Positions 1-11,095 are shown, counted from the stretch's first letter. The stretch: DNA of 64,000 bases from Symbiodinium natans (GCA_905221605.1 CAJNDS010000002.1:1-64000), one strand, 5' to 3'. Notes: a model not told the origin generated them from the sequence alone. A program made the numbers and translations.

Positions 1-1390
1 TCAATCACAACCCCAAATCCAAGCCCTCGGCCCCCTCAATCCTCCAACCCCAACCCCTCCCATCCCAAAACCACTCATCCCCCATCAGATCCAACAAAAC
101 CCAAACCAATACAACAAAAGCAAAAAACAAATTACGATCCCGAATATAAGAAATTATCATATTCATCGCAAAATATGATATATTATAAACCACGGACCAC
201 CACCACGAGACCACCGCCACGAGACCACCACCACAAGACCACCACCACGAGACCACCACCACAAGACCACCACCACGAGACCACCACCACGACCACCAAC
301 ACAACCACCCGCACGGACCCCCGCCACGGACCACCACCACGGACCAACCGCCACGGACCACCGCCGCTGACCACCACCACGGGACCACCACCACGGGACC
401 ACCACCACGGGACCACCACCACGAGACAACCACCACGGGACCACCACCGCGGAACCACCACCAGGAGACCACCACCGCGGACCACCGCCACGGACCACCG
501 CCACCCGGCCACCACCACGGGACCACCACCACGGCCACCAGGGACCACCACCACCACGGACACCGCCACCACCACGACAGACCACCACTACCAAAGGAGC
601 ACCACCACCACGGGACCACCACCACGCTGTGGGACCACCACGACGAACCACCACGGGACCACGGACCACCACCACGGGACCACCACCACGGGCATTCGGG
701 AAAACCCCCCAAAACCCCAGCCTTTCAGCCCCAACCCCTCACCACCCCAAAACCACCCACCCCCCACCACACCCGACAGAACCCAAACCATTACAGCAAA
801 AGCAAAAAACAAATCCCCCCAAAACACGACAAAACTCCGGACACAAACCCTATACAATTTCTGTTAAACCCCAAAACCCTACACCGTAAAGCGTAAAACC
901 CTGAACCCGGGGGATCCCGAAAATTCCCGGAATTTTAAATTCCTAGGATTTTTCGAGAGCTGTTGCTGATATGTGACCACCACCACGGCCACCAGGGACC
1001 ACCACCACCACCACGGACACCGCCACCACCACGACAGACCACCACTACCAAAGGAGCACCACCACCACGGGACCACCACCACGCTGTGGGACCACCACGA
1101 CGAACACCACGGGACCACGGACCACCACCACGGGCATTCGGGAAAACCCCCCAAAACCCCAGCCTTTCAGCCCCAACCCCTCAGCACCCCAAAACCACCC
1201 ACCCCCCACCACACCCGACAGAACCCAAACCATTACAGCAAAAGCAAAAAACAAAACCCCCCCCAAAACACGACAAAACTCCGGACACAAACCCTATACA
1301 ATTTCTATTAAACCCCAAAACCCTACACCGTAAAGCGTAAAACCCTGAACCCGGGGAATCCCGAAAATTCCCGGAAATTTAACAAAAAGC
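1..1390. repeat. CCACCA minisatellite with ~442-bp direct duplication
   Basis: Positions 185-690 and 980-1130 are a degenerate GACCACCACCACGG minisatellite. A unit comprising the end of this array, a C/A-rich tail and the text ACACCGTAAAGCG is present twice, offset by 442-444 bp (for example GGCATTCGGG at 691 and at 1133). Bases 1-130 look like a third, diverged copy of the tail. The long open frames on both strands here are low-complexity artefacts. Confidence 0.8.
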
Positions 1391-2600
1391 TTGAAAATTC
1401 CAGGAATTTCCCGGATCCCCCTGCAAGGCCCTCACAAAGCAGCCACATTGACCGGAAGAGGAGGCGGGGCAACCGACAGGGCGGCCGCAGAGCGAAAATA
1501 GGGTCGAGCCCGTAGCCTTTTATAGGGATAAAATTCCTATGCTCCCAAGAATTCCAAGGGAACATAGAAATATCCATACTCCCGAATACGTATACAATCC
1601 CACCTCCACCCCGAATTAGGCCAAGGAGAAAGGAAGTGCCAGAATCCAAAGAGAAAAAGAAGAAACTCCATCTCGAGGAAAAAGACCCCAATTAAGACAT
1701 ATATCTCCAAGTGGGGTCCAAATATAACCGAATCAGAAAAATTATTCAATTCAAGTGGCGCGCACAAGTGACGAGTATCAATGTCCTCCTACATTATATT
1801 TGTCGTATGATACGCCCGTTGCAGCGCACAACCCGCGTAGAAACCACGTTGCACGTCGACAAATCTCCTGGCCGAGCAATTCAAGATTTATATAGATATC
1901 CAATCATGACTTGATTTATTTTGAAATTTATCATAGTTTTCCTTTTTCATATTGTCGTGGCATATTATTGATGGAGGAAATCTAGCTTCGCTTTGAATGG
2001 CCAAGCAAAGTAGAGACCCCGGGTTTAGGGTTTAGGATTCAGGTTTCAGGGTTTTGTGTTCAGGGTGTAGGGGCACTTTCAGCCCATTTTTTAGCCCCAA
2101 AAGTGTCCTAATACGGCTGTAGTAGGGTAAAAGTACAATGATGATGGGGTTATTAAGTACCCTGAACCTCCAAGTGGGCTCAATTTGGGGGGTTTCATTT
2201 GGCTGGATGTGGCTTTCAGAAAATGACTGATGACATGTCGGCCTTCTTCATCCCAGGCCCTAGACCCCTTAACCGTAGACCCCAAACCCTCAAGGCTTAA
2301 GGGCTCGGGGTTTAAGACCCACAACTCTTGAACCAGGCATCCTACAAAACCCAAAGGTGCAACCCCGACGGAACTACACGTAGTTTAGAGCCTGAAAAAA
2401 CCTTGACGCTATGAAGATATGCCCTGGCCCTAGATATTCAGCCTTAACTTCCCTCCACAGCCACGTACGGTGAAGAAAACTGAAGTAGTTGCTTACGAAA
2501 ACAAAATCACGAAAGGAAGAGGAGGGAAAGCGTAAAAGCGAGACAAAAAAGGCGCAGGGATAGCGAGGAGCAGAGAGACATAGAGCGAAAGAGAACGGAA
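1391..2600. other. AT-richer spacer without recognisable gene
   Basis: Unique sequence without an exon I can support. It contains a degenerate telomeric patch near 2020-2070 and a half copy of the second MITE family at 2125-2175. The short open frames have no coding character. Confidence 0.5.
2125..2175 (+). mobile_element. Half copy of MITE family 2
   Basis: The text AAAAGTACA followed by TTATTAAGTACCCTGAACC and TCCAAGT matches the right half of the element at 57,559-57,701. Only one terminus is present, so this is a truncated copy. Confidence 0.6.
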
Positions 2601-2617
2601 ACAAACTACACCTAAAA

Positions 2618-3067
2618 ACCAAAACCCTAAACCCAAAACCCTAAACCCTAAAACCCTAAAACCCTAAAACCCTAAAACCCTAAAACCCTAAAACCCTAAA
2701 ACCCTAAAACCCTAAAACCCTAAAACCCTAAAACCCTAAAACCCTAAAAACCTAAAACCCTAAAACCCTAAAACCCTAAAACCCTAAAACCCTAAAACCC
2801 TAAAACCCTAAAACCCTAAAACCCTAAAACCCTAAAACCCGAAAACCCTAAGACCCTAAAACCCTAAAACCCTAAAACCCTAAAACCCTAAAACCCTAAA
2901 ACCCTAAAACCCTAAGACCCTAAAACCCTAAAACCCTAAAACCCTAAGACCCTAAAACCCTAAAACCCTAAAACCCTAAACCCTCAAACCCTCAAACCCT
3001 AAACCCTCAACCCTCAAACCCTAAACCCTAAACCCTAAACCCTCAACCCTAAACCCTAAACCCTCAA
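2618..3067 (-). repeat. Variant telomeric array, TTTTAGGG type
   Basis: About 40 units of AAAACCCT (8-mer, TTTTAGGG on the other strand) run from about 2640 to 2985, then grade into AAACCCTC and AAACCCT units. A single variant is homogeneous over more than 300 bp, unlike the 7-mer arrays around it. Confidence 0.9.
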
Positions 3068-3071
3068 CCCT

Positions 3072-3172
3072 AAACCATCCCAAAGTGTGCCGTCTTTCGA
3101 CCTCCAGCTGTCGAGGCAGATGCACGAAGCGCTCTGGCAGTTGGAGCCATGCATACGTTGGATGCACCAGAC
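3072..3172 (-). CDS. Possible exon of left telomeric-intron gene
   Basis: This GC-balanced segment lies between telomeric arrays and abuts a GTTTAGGG donor in the minus sense. The most protein-like frame reads WLQLPERFVHLPRQ, but all three minus frames are open and a poly-G tract replaces a clear acceptor. Frame and start are not resolved. Confidence 0.3.
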
Positions 3173-3195
3173 ATGCGCCCCCCCCCCCCCCCCCC

Positions 3196-3480
3196 AAACA
3201 AACCCTAAACCCTAAACCCTATACCCTAAACCCTAAACCCTAAACCCTAAACCCTAAACCCTAAACCCTAAGCCCTAAACCCTAAACCCTAGAAATGTGC
3301 AGGTTGGCCCTTCGCATAAGGCTGCCTTTGTGGGGTGGGCCCCTTGAACTCTGAAACGCACTCCTTAATATGGCTTCAGGGGGTTTAGGGTTTAGGGTTT
3401 AGGGTTTAGGGTTTAGGGTTTAGGGTTTAGGGTTTAGGGTTTAGGGTTTAGGGTTTAGGGTTTAGGGTTTAGGGTTTAGG
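3196..3480. repeat. Two telomeric arrays of opposite polarity
   Basis: CCCTAAA units at 3196-3290 are followed, after about 85 bp of unique sequence, by about 14 perfect TTTAGGG units at 3378-3480. A C tract of about 17 bases at 3178-3194 precedes the first array. Confidence 0.9.
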
Positions 3481-3689
3481 GGTACTGAATTTGGGGGTTT
3501 CCGAAATTAGTGGTGCCCTCTTGGGGGTCCTGATTATATGAAAAATCCTACTATTTTGGGGGGGTCTACTTCAGGGGTCCCCTATTTTCGTAAACCCCCA
3601 TATGATCCTCTCCAACCAAGAAGAGAACATAGAACTGATGAAACCCTAAACCCTAAACCCGAAACCCTAAACCCTAAACCCTAAACAAG

Positions 3690-4275
3690 AAGCAAGGGGG
3701 CCACTGTTGCACAGAAACTGCCGACTCTGTAGAGGCAAAAGGTCTTGCTTGTGAAGCAAGGGGGCTTTACTGGGTGTTGCTTTAAAGCCCTTTGAAAATG
3801 ATCTATGAATATTTATGCATAGGTTCCCTTAAAAGGGAAAGAAGGGAAATTTCAAATTCTCCCAAAGCAATACCCAGTTTAAAATAAGTAGCCCGGTGTG
3901 CTGTCCACTCGCCATCCGCGAACTTGCCTCATCGAGCAAAATGGAGGTTCTAAGATGCTTTCATCTTCTTGCCTCCATGATAGCCTCTATGAGCTCAGCT
4001 CTTCACCGAATAGCAGCCATCAGCTGCCGAAGAAAAATGCAGGGCTTTAGGGCTTAGGGCCTTTTTGGGGGGTAGGGTTTGGGGTTTGGGGTTTCGGGCT
4101 TTTGTTTCAGGGTTTTTAGGTAGGGTTTAGAGTTTAGGGCTTAGGGTTTAGGGTGTAGGGTTTAGGGTTGAAGGTTTGTAGGGCTTTTTAGGGTGTAGGG
4201 TAGAGTAAAATCTTTGAAACGCCACGCAACCAACAGGCCGTCAGCAAGGTGAGCTCTGCTGGAAGTGAAAGCCAC
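3690..4275. other. Spacer, no supported gene
   Basis: Unique sequence followed by degenerate TTTAGGG at 4040-4200. A possible donor at about 4246 (CAGCAAG then GTGAGC) is seen on the plus strand but without a convincing exon. Confidence 0.4.
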
Positions 4276-4379
4276 TTGGGATGTTCCCCCATATCCGAAC
4301 AGTCCTTAATAGGGATTATAATGGGGGGGGGTACTATAATCCTGATGAAGGACTGTTAGTATAAGCGGAAACATCCCAA
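4276..4379. mobile_element. MITE family 1, copy 1
   Basis: The termini are inverted repeats TTGGGATGTT and AACATCCCAA. The inner arms AACAGTCCTTAATAGGGATT and a matching ATAATCC-GGACTGTT form a long hairpin around a G-run. No coding capacity. Four other copies lie at 9827, 12812, 15932 and 21232. Confidence 0.85.
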
Positions 4380-5036
4380 AACCACACAGGTGCAGTGGCT
4401 TCTTGTCTTCCAGCCTTGTCTTAACAATGTTGAATTGTTGCGTCAGCTGTTTCCATCTTGATCGTTTTCGATGTGGCTACATGCTCCATGTGGGTCGTTG
4501 TTCTTACTGTTTCTTAGTTAAGCAACCAAGCAGCGTGCTGACAAAAGGTTGGAATGCACATTAAGCAGCAATGGGTTGGACCTGTCTGTCTACTTCGACT
4601 AATGTATCCACATCCGGCCGGAATCAACACAACAAATCTCTGGACAAATTTCGTGTTCTGAAACAACTCAGCAACCAATGAACCCATCTTGGTAGCCCAG
4701 ATACCTTTTTGGGGTTGGTTATATCAGGGAACCCAAAACCAAAAAAATATCAGGGACACCACTGGGCTACCAAGCAATATTAGGAACCCTAAACCCTTAA
4801 CCCTGCAGGACCCTGCACCCACCGTAAGTAGTCCTCGAACCTTGAACGTCGATTGGAGGTCTAGGCCACCTCGGACTGCTTCGATGGTTTAGGGTTAAGG
4901 GTTAAGGGTTTAGGGTTTCGAAAACAGATACTTTGTTTAACTCCTTTTTGCAAAGCTTATCCTGTTGCATGGAGATAGTATATACCGGTAGGCACGACCA
5001 CCCTAAACGCGACACTGAACATTTCTACCGAAACTT
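4380..5036. other. Spacer, no supported gene
   Basis: Unique sequence with short degenerate telomeric patches at about 4780-4800 and 4890-4917. A 67-codon plus frame at 4689 ends in repeat and is not supported as a gene. Confidence 0.4.
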
Positions 5037-5110
5037 AACCCTAAACCCTAAACCCTAAACCCTAAACCCTAAACCCTAAACCCTAAACCCCTCAACCCTA
5101 AACCTGTCTA
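5037..5110 (-). repeat. CCCTAAA telomeric array
   Basis: About eight near-perfect CCCTAAA units. A similar five-unit array follows at 5258-5297 and directly abuts the donor of the exon at 5300-5338. Confidence 0.9.
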
Positions 5111-5299
5111 CCGAAACTTTCACAAGCCCAGCATGCTGCGTTGAGAGCCACTCGTAAACCCCAACACCCTGCCCGAACAAACAGTTGCAAATTTAACACG
5201 GATATCTATGTACGATGTCCACCGCTTGATATATAAAACCAGCACTTGATACGATTCCCTAAACCCTAAACCCTAAACCCTAAACCCTAAACCCTATAC

Positions 5300-5338
5300 T
5301 CAAGGTTGGACAGCTCGACCTTGCTCTCCTCAAAACGA
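5300..5338 (-). CDS. Exon of left telomeric-intron gene
   Basis: The minus-strand reading is RFEESKVELSNLE. The donor GTATAGGG merges into the TTTAGGG array. The acceptor is either GACAG (39-nt exon) or TTTTGAG nine bases further in; the second would match the phase of the exon at 6336-6399. Function unknown. Confidence 0.5.
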
Positions 5339-5342
5339 CTGT

Positions 5343-6335
5343 CAAACCCCGGGCAAGAGGAAATCCGCCCGATGGTGCCTGCCAGGGCGGGCTATTGTAT
5401 TGTAACCCCTTAAGAAGGCCCTTTCTAGGGTTTAGGGCTTAGGGCCAGGCCCAATAGCCCATCCTGGTGCCGGCACCACTTTGGAGTGAAAAGCACATGA
5501 GGACTTCCTCTTGACAGTCGCGAACAAGATCAGGCAGCCAGGGCCTTCGTATCCTGGCTTGCCAAGTCTTTGCTTAGTAGCCCAGTAACCCTGTTGCAAT
5601 GAGGGACACTCTTTTTTGGGTTGGCTACTTTGTAGGGGAACCCTAAACCCTAAACCCTACACCCTAAACCCTAAACCCTAAACCCCAGAGCAAAAAAGAG
5701 GGTACAGGGTACCACTGGGCTACCAAGTTTGGCATGATTGCCACATGCTTACAAAACTGGAGAACCCAAGCAGCCAGAATGGCCCTCAAGACCCTCTGAA
5801 AACTATTCCTGAATGTGATCCTCTTAAACCCAATAAGGGATACACACACACATATATATATATAATATGACATAATTTCACAGAATGTATTGTAAAACAA
5901 CATAATTTCAGAAAAGATAAGATAAGTTATATATATATATATAATATCCCAAGGGCCTACCTAGCCAAGCAACAACCCGATTTCCACAACTGCCCCTTGT
6001 TGGCAATGCGCAGTCGGCAGGTTGTTGCACCGAAACTGATCCTACAGTGACCGTTCAGAATCGTCACTGATACAAACCTGCAAGCTGCCAGGGCCATGAC
6101 ATCCCCAAACCCTAAACCCTATAGAAACCCTAAATCCTAAGCCCTAGGCCCTAAACCCTAAACCCTCATGAGTCCAGAGCTTTGCAGAATGTCAGACCAA
6201 TGATTTAATCGAGCTGCCAGTGATTTCCAGCCTGCCTTTCCTTGGCTGCACTTGGGAGGGTAGCTATGAATTACATTTTTAGCTGCCTGATTAAGAAACC
6301 CAGTAGACCCAAAAAGGCTAAGGATCTAAAGTTAC
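5343..6335. other. Intron-like spacer with AT microsatellite
   Basis: Contains telomeric patches at 5410-5450, 5638-5686 and 6105-6170, and CA/TA dinucleotide runs at about 5840-5870 and 5927-5945. I see no convincing exon. Confidence 0.45.
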
Positions 6336-6399
6336 AGTAAAGCACCACAAAGTTTCATCCAGCCAGCAGCGCTTCGAAGAGATCCATTCCTGGCTTCGC
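6336..6399 (-). CDS. Exon of left telomeric-intron gene
   Basis: Bounded by CCCAG acceptor and GTAACT donor in the minus sense. It continues the preceding exon (6547-6623) in phase: two bases AA plus G give lysine, then RSQEWISSKRCWLDETLWCF. No domain recognised. Confidence 0.55.
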
Positions 6400-6454
6400 C
6401 TGGGTTTCACATGGTCTCATCGCAGTGGCGCGACACGAAGAAATAGGCCCTAAA

Positions 6455-6546
6455 GCCTACACCCTACACCCTACACCCTACACCCTACACCCTACACCCT
6501 AAACCCTAAACCCTAAACCCTAAACCCTAAACCCTAAACCACACAC
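6455..6546 (-). repeat. Mixed CCCTACA / CCCTAAA array
   Basis: About seven CCCTACA units followed by about seven CCCTAAA units; the last abuts the GTGTGTGG donor of the neighbouring exon. Confidence 0.9.
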
Positions 6547-6623
6547 TTCCACTGCTGCCGGAGGTCCGTACGCTTGAATGGGTTCGGAGCTTGTGGAATG
6601 CCCGTCGGGCCAAAGATCCTCGG
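6547..6623 (-). CDS. Exon of left telomeric-intron gene
   Basis: A 77-nt exon: acceptor TTTTTTTGGCAAG, donor GTGTGTGGTTTAGGG. It reads RIFGPTGIPQAPNPFKRTDL then RQQW. This segment has clear protein-like composition and the phase fits both neighbours (0 in, 2 out). Product unknown. Confidence 0.6.
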
Positions 6624-7094
6624 CTTGCCAAAAAAACGCAGCGCTCGGTCGTTTGCAAAGGTTCAGGTTGTTCGGGTTCAGTCTTTTGGGGTTCAGTATT
6701 TGTCAGGGTTTAGGGTTTAGGGTTTAGGATTTAGGGTTTAGGAGGTTTAGGGTTCAGTCTTTTGGGGTTTGGGGTTTAGGGCTACGACCTGACCTTGCAC
6801 TTGGATGCTTCTTCAAGCCCTATTGAAGTACAGCACCCTGCCTGACATGACATAGCATGCCGGGAACTCCAACCTGGGCGACCACATGAACCCCAAAAAT
6901 TGGAGTCATGGGTTTAGGGTTTAGGGTTTGGGGTTTGGGGTTTGGGGTTTGGGGTATAGGGATATACCCTATACTACTGTAACTCCCTTGTGGGGTTCAT
7001 TTGTCCCCCAAGTTGTCTAAAGCCTGAACCCTAAACCCCCTAAACCCTAAACCCTAAACCCTAAACCCTAAACCCTAAACCCTAAACCCTAAAC
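6624..7094. repeat. Intron made of opposing telomeric patches
   Basis: TTTAGGG-type patches at 6700-6780 and 6905-6960 and CCCTAAA at 7029-7094, with about 100-bp unique pieces between them. The last array supplies the GTTTAGGG donor of the exon at 7095. Confidence 0.7.
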
Positions 7095-7187
7095 CCTGCT
7101 GCAGTGCAGGAGAGAGGCCGCCTCAACTGTTGCTCTCGGTCGCACGGCTCTGGGGAGCCGGCACTGATGGCCCGCTCCCTGTCCGGC
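7095..7187 (-). CDS. Exon of left telomeric-intron gene
   Basis: A 93-nt exon, phase 0 on both sides; acceptor CTGCAAG and donor GTTTAGGG. In-phase reading includes CRLPRAVRPRATVEAASLLH. Another frame (RAISAGSPEPCDREQQLRRP) is also open, so the reading rests on phase. Confidence 0.5.
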
Positions 7188-7199
7188 CTTGCAGCAGTA

Positions 7200-7575
7200 G
7201 GGGTTTCGGGTTTAGGGTTTAGGGTTTAGGGGGTTTGGGGTTTAGGGTTTAGGGTTTAGGGTTCACGCTTTCCCGGTTTAGGGTTTAGGGTTTCGGGTTC
7301 ACGATTTAGCGGTTTAGCGGTTTAGGGTTTAGGGTGTAGGGGGTTTTCCGGGGGTTCAGGGTTCACGGCTCACGCTTCACGGTTTTGCGGTTTAGCGGCT
7401 TAGCGGTTTAGGGTTTAGGGTTGAGGGGTTTAGCGTTTGGAGTTTAGGGGTTTAGGGTTTAGGGGTTTAGGGGTTTAGGGGTTCAGGGGTTTAGGGGTTT
7501 AGGGGTTTAGGGGTTGAGGGGTTGAGGGGTTCAGGGGTTTAGGGGTTTAGGGGTTTCGGGGTTTTGGGTTTAAGG
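7200..7575 (+). repeat. Telomeric variant mosaic (TTTAGGG, TTTAGCGG, TTTAGGGG)
   Basis: TTTAGGG units give way to TTTAGCGG-like units (7300-7420) and then to about 14 TTTAGGGG units (7435-7560). Variant types are locally clustered rather than mixed. Confidence 0.85.
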
Positions 7576-7986
7576 TTTACAGTGGGATTTAGGGGCTTAG
7601 GGTTGACAATGGGTCGCTCAGAAAATTGCTCTTAGTGATTCAGGGAACCGATGATGAACACAATGTGTTTAATGATGGCTAGCGGATCACAAGAAATGAA
7701 TGAAAACCTTTGTCAAACAAGACAGGTCATGTGAAGTAGGGTATATATTCCTTGTATCCCCAGGGGGCACCCTCACCAAGACTTATAAGGAACCCTAAAC
7801 GCACCCACCAAAAACAGTAATGCAAGCCCAATATCACGTGGGGCGACGTCTTTGGCGTCCTTGTATGAAACTAATTACTTGGCCAAGAACGGAACTTTCC
7901 ACTTTTTGGGTCTCATATTTAGTAGGAATCATGAAGTTTAACCTTTGTGCCCCTTGGTTCTTGAAGACGTGTGTATGAAACTAAGC
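7576..7986. other. Unique intron sequence
   Basis: About 400 bp without telomeric repeat or recognisable exon. Confidence 0.4.
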
Positions 7987-8103
7987 CCAAGGCCTTGCAG
8001 ATGCTCGCAACGGGCTGCGTCCTGAGTACAGAGGAGCTTCTTCTGCAGAGCGACTGAACTTCACGCGGACCACGTCGAAGGCTTTATGGGCACTACTTGG
8101 GTA
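7987..8103 (-). CDS. Exon of left telomeric-intron gene
   Basis: A 117-nt exon in phase 0; acceptor TTTTTGGAAG. It reads SAHKAFDVVRVKFSRSAEEA and ends PLRASARPW. The donor is GCTTAG, a GC-type 5' splice site; if unspliced, a TAG stop follows at 7983-7981 and the gene would end here. Confidence 0.55.
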
Positions 8104-8172
8104 CTTCCAAAAATAGGGGTACCCCCGTTTCATGCCCCAAATAGAAGAGAATCCCCTTAAAGGGACACCCCT

Positions 8173-8199
8173 CCCCCCCCCCCCCCCCCCCCCCCCCCC
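8173..8199. repeat. Poly-C tract (27)
   Basis: An uninterrupted run of 27 C, the longest of several C or G tracts in the window. Others are at 14013-14034, 29709-29728, 43203-43222, 57534-57550 and 58009-58025. Confidence 0.95.
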
Positions 8200-8301
8200 A
8201 AAGAAAAAATAAAAAAAGGTCAGCAACCCCGCTTGGTAGCCCTAAACCCTAAACCCCAAACCTAAACCCTAAACCCTAAACCCCAAACCTAAACCCTAAA
8301 C

Positions 8302-8404
8302 CCTGTTGTCGGAAGTGCTGAAAATCATCTCTGTGAGCAGGCTGGATCGCAATGGTCTGGTCTCATTCTGAGTCCGGCACCACATCTCCGACTGCTTGCC
8401 ACAT
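8302..8404 (-). CDS. Exon of left telomeric-intron gene
   Basis: A 103-nt exon with acceptor CCCTGCAG and donor GTTTAGGG supplied by the adjacent CCCTAAA array. It reads CGKQSEMWCRTQNETRPLRS then SLLTEMIFSTSDNR; the other two frames contain stops. The first base completes an arginine codon begun in the exon at 8493-8627. Confidence 0.65.
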
Positions 8405-8492
8405 CTGCAGGGATAGATTGGACTAGGGTTTAGGGTTTCGGTTTTAGGGTTTAGGGTTCAGGGTTCATGAGGGGATCTTACAGGAACTAAAC

Positions 8493-8627
8493 CTGCTAAA
8501 GAGCAGGCTGCTTCTGGAGCACTGTGGCTTCGGCAGTTTGGATCTTAAAGTCAAGACCTCTTTCCACGTGCACCTTGCTGGGACGAAGGTGGCGATGTCG
8601 TGTTCGCCGCCTGGTTTGTCGTGTCCA
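8493..8627 (-). CDS. Exon of left telomeric-intron gene
   Basis: A 135-nt exon with acceptor CATCTGCAG and donor GTTTAG. It reads GHDKPGGEHDIATFVPARCT then WKEVLTLRSKLPKPQCSR. Phase matches both neighbours. No domain recognised. Confidence 0.6.
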
Positions 8628-8759
8628 CTGCAGATGTCTGCATGGTGGCCTTAACTCGCGATCAACAAAACCCTAACCCCAAAACCCTAAACCCTAAACC
8701 CTCAACCCTCAACCCTCAACCCTAAACCCTAAACCCTAAACCCAGAAAAAACGCACTAC

Positions 8760-8918
8760 GCAATGCTTGTCCAGGCTACTGCTCCAGAAGCTCTTGACTC
8801 GGCTTGTACTGCGAGCCCCGAGGATAAACTGGGAAGGCAAAAAACTTCAAATGGCTTGATCCCATGCGGCAACGAGGGCAAAGTCGTCGCACAGCTTTGC
8901 GCCACATGTTCCATGCTC
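8760..8918 (-). CDS. Exon of left telomeric-intron gene
   Basis: The acceptor is TTTAG of a telomeric unit and the donor is GTAGTG. The phase-compatible reading includes SLPHGIKPFEVFCLPSLSSG. A second frame with a CPRC motif (WRKAVRRLCPRCRMGSSHL) is also open, so the frame is uncertain. Confidence 0.45.
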
Positions 8919-8929
8919 CTAAACCCTAA

Positions 8930-9134
8930 GCACCCTAAGCACCCTAAGCACTCTCGACACCTTACACCCTAAGCCCATGACACCCTAAACGCTTAACACC
9001 CTAAGCACCCTAAGAACCCTAAGCACCCTAAGAACCCTAGACCCTAAACCTAAACCCTATAAGCACCCTAAGCACCTGAGCACCCTAAGCACCCTAAGCA
9101 CCCTAAGAACCCTAAGAACCCCAAAACCCTGAAC
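8930..9134. repeat. CACCCTAAG repeat
   Basis: About 15 units of a 9-mer CACCCTAAG/AACCCTAAG, a variant related to the telomeric unit and confined to this interval. Confidence 0.85.
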
Positions 9135-9184
9135 CCCCTGAGTCCCGGCCTGGGAAATCGACCTCGCAGGGGGCTGCGGAGGGC
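9135..9184 (-). CDS. Small exon of left telomeric-intron gene
   Basis: A 50-nt exon between CACAGCAAG and GTTCAGGG; in-phase reading ALRSPLRGRFPRPGLRG. It joins the exons on either side in phase but is short and composition is weak evidence. Confidence 0.4.
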
Positions 9185-9707
9185 CTTGCTGTGCCTTGCC
9201 TCCTTAACCACCTTTTAAGGGCCTGAATAGTATTAAGAAGGGTGTTAGGAAGGGTATGAAGAAGGGTAATGATCAAGGGTATTCAGAAGGGTATTATGAA
9301 GGGTATCAAGGGTATTTAGGATTTTTTGACCACCTCTTGGCGTGTTTTGCAACGGCGGTTCAAGGTATTTAGTGTTTTCCTAAGGTGTTTAGGGTGCTTA
9401 GGGCTAGGGTATTTGTGAAATTACGGGTATTGTCGGGAATTTATGGTATTCAGCGAATCTAAGGCGCTATGGGTGCTTACCCTTGGTCAACAACAGCTGA
9501 CGATTGCTTAACCTAGGATAAAAAGGGGTGCCAGTTTTGGTCTTCAGGGGGCTATACAGTAAGTTACCCTGAAACCTAACGAAGGGAATAAGGGCCTTCT
9601 CTGGATCCTAGAAATTCATTCACAAATCGACATAAATGTAAATAACCACTGTCTCAGAATCTAAGCCTCAGAATGGAAAAAAACAGATTATTGAGAATGT
9701 TAAAGCC
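9185..9707. other. Spacer with AAGGGTATT minisatellite
   Basis: Imperfect units of GAAGGGTATT at 9225-9315; otherwise unique sequence, no exon seen. Confidence 0.5.
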
Positions 9708-9768
9708 TAAACCCTAAACCCTAAACCCTAAACCCTAAACCCTAAACCCTAAACCCTAAACCCTAAAC
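9708..9768 (-). repeat. CCCTAAA telomeric array
   Basis: Nine consecutive perfect units. Confidence 0.95.
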
Positions 9769-9826
9769 ATGATTCATGGGCCTTGGGTCCTTATAGCTGT
9801 CCATGTAATTCAATATGGCTCACCTC

Positions 9827-9915
9827 TTGGGATGCTTCCCCCTGAGGCTAACAGTCCTTAATGGGGAGTATAGCACCCCCTATTCTCATCCTTTCTGAGG
9901 ACTGTTCGTATAACC
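9827..9915. mobile_element. MITE family 1, copy 2 (diverged)
   Basis: Starts TTGGGATGCTTCCCC, then AACAGTCCTTAATGGGGA and the partner GAGGACTGTTCGTATAA; the right terminus is degraded. Confidence 0.7.
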
Positions 9916-10078
9916 TACCTCTGGAGTAGACCCAGAAAAAATATATACTTTTTAGGTATAAGTAGCTATAATGGGAACCCAAAACCAAAAAAAGTATTAA
10001 AGTATAGTACTCCAAAACCCAGATAAGAGAGAACACCCCAACTCACCTCGCACTTTTTTCGACGATCTTTGGTCAGAC

Positions 10079-10140
10079 ATCAAGCAGCCGTGTCCTCCAA
10101 CAATCGTCGTAGTCGATGTGCATCTTCACCTGCTCCATCA
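10079..10140 (-). CDS. Exon of left telomeric-intron gene
   Basis: A 62-nt exon: acceptor ACGGCTAG, donor GTCTGACC. It reads MEQVKMHIDYDDCWRTRLLD. The first two bases complete a valine codon opened in the exon at 10260-10320. Confidence 0.65.
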
Positions 10141-10259
10141 CTAGCCGTATTTATCCGGGAATACCCAGTCCCTAAACCCTAAACCCTAAACCCTAAACCC
10201 CAAACTGTGAAAGTCCTAGTCTACTGCCCATGTCTCAGTGTGTCGCCAAGTTCCTAAAC

Positions 10260-10320
10260 CTCCCGAAGCCCTCCTGTCTGTATCCGATTCCACTACTTGG
10301 GGATTCCTGGCGCGCATGAA
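10260..10320 (-). CDS. Exon of left telomeric-intron gene
   Basis: A 61-nt exon with donor GTTTAG and acceptor GGTTAG. It reads FMRARNPQVVESDTDRRASG and passes one base to the next exon. Confidence 0.55.
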
Positions 10321-10695
10321 CTAACCCTGTTCGTAACGATACTGCTAGGCAAGTACATCAATGTTCGGGCACTCAAGGGGCTGTTACGTGGGCTATATAA
10401 CTTCACATAAACCTCCAAGAAACCATGAGAATGCCGTACTGCCCTGGGTCTACAGTACGTGCCCTGTAAACCCTAAACCCTAAAGGAATCCTGGCTTCCA
10501 CAAAGGGGTTGGGCTTTTTAGGGTTCAGGGGGCTTCACAAAAGCGACTACCAAGTTGGGAAGGTGTTGCAAAACCAAAACCGGAAACCCTAAACCCCTAC
10601 AACCGAGTCTCCGGGGTTTAGGGTTTAGGGTTTGGGGTTTTGGGGTTTTGGGGTTTAGGGAAGGATTAGGCGGTGAGCGTTTAGGACTTCTACGC

Positions 10696-10800
10696 CTCAG
10701 GGCTTCGGCGGGCGTCGAGCCGAGTTGCGTGAGGGAAGCGTCGGGCAAAGTTGCAGATGGCGGCCATACAGGAGATGCAGCAGAAGTGACACACGAACAC
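10696..10800 (-). CDS. Exon with hydrophobic Cys-rich segment
   Basis: A 105-nt exon (35 codons, phase 0) with acceptor GGCTCGGCAG. It reads VFVCHFCCISCMAAICNFAR then RFPHATRLDARRSPE; the first 16 residues could be a membrane segment. The donor GCGTAG is GC type; without splicing a stop would follow two codons later, so this could alternatively be a terminal exon. Confidence 0.55.
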
Positions 10801-11095
10801 CTGCCGAGCCAGCCCAAGATTTGCGGTTTTGGGTTTGAGGTTGAGGACTTCACAAGGGTCTAGGGTAAACCCAGAGAGAAAATACATATAAGGGTGCTCA
10901 TGACTCACGCGTTCAGACTGCAGCCAAACTATTCCCTTCCCTACTCACATCAGTCACGTGGGGCACACCCAGCCACAACCCACAACCCTCACCCTAAACC
11001 CTAAACCCCTAAACCCCTAAACCCTAAACCCTAAACCCTAAACCCTAAACCCCAAAACCCTAAACCCTAAACCGTCAACCTTGAACCCTCAAAAC

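Noticed and set aside
5-1340. Long Trp/Val- or Thr/His-rich open frames
   Set aside because: They translate the CCACCA minisatellite in several frames of both strands and have no conserved sequence.
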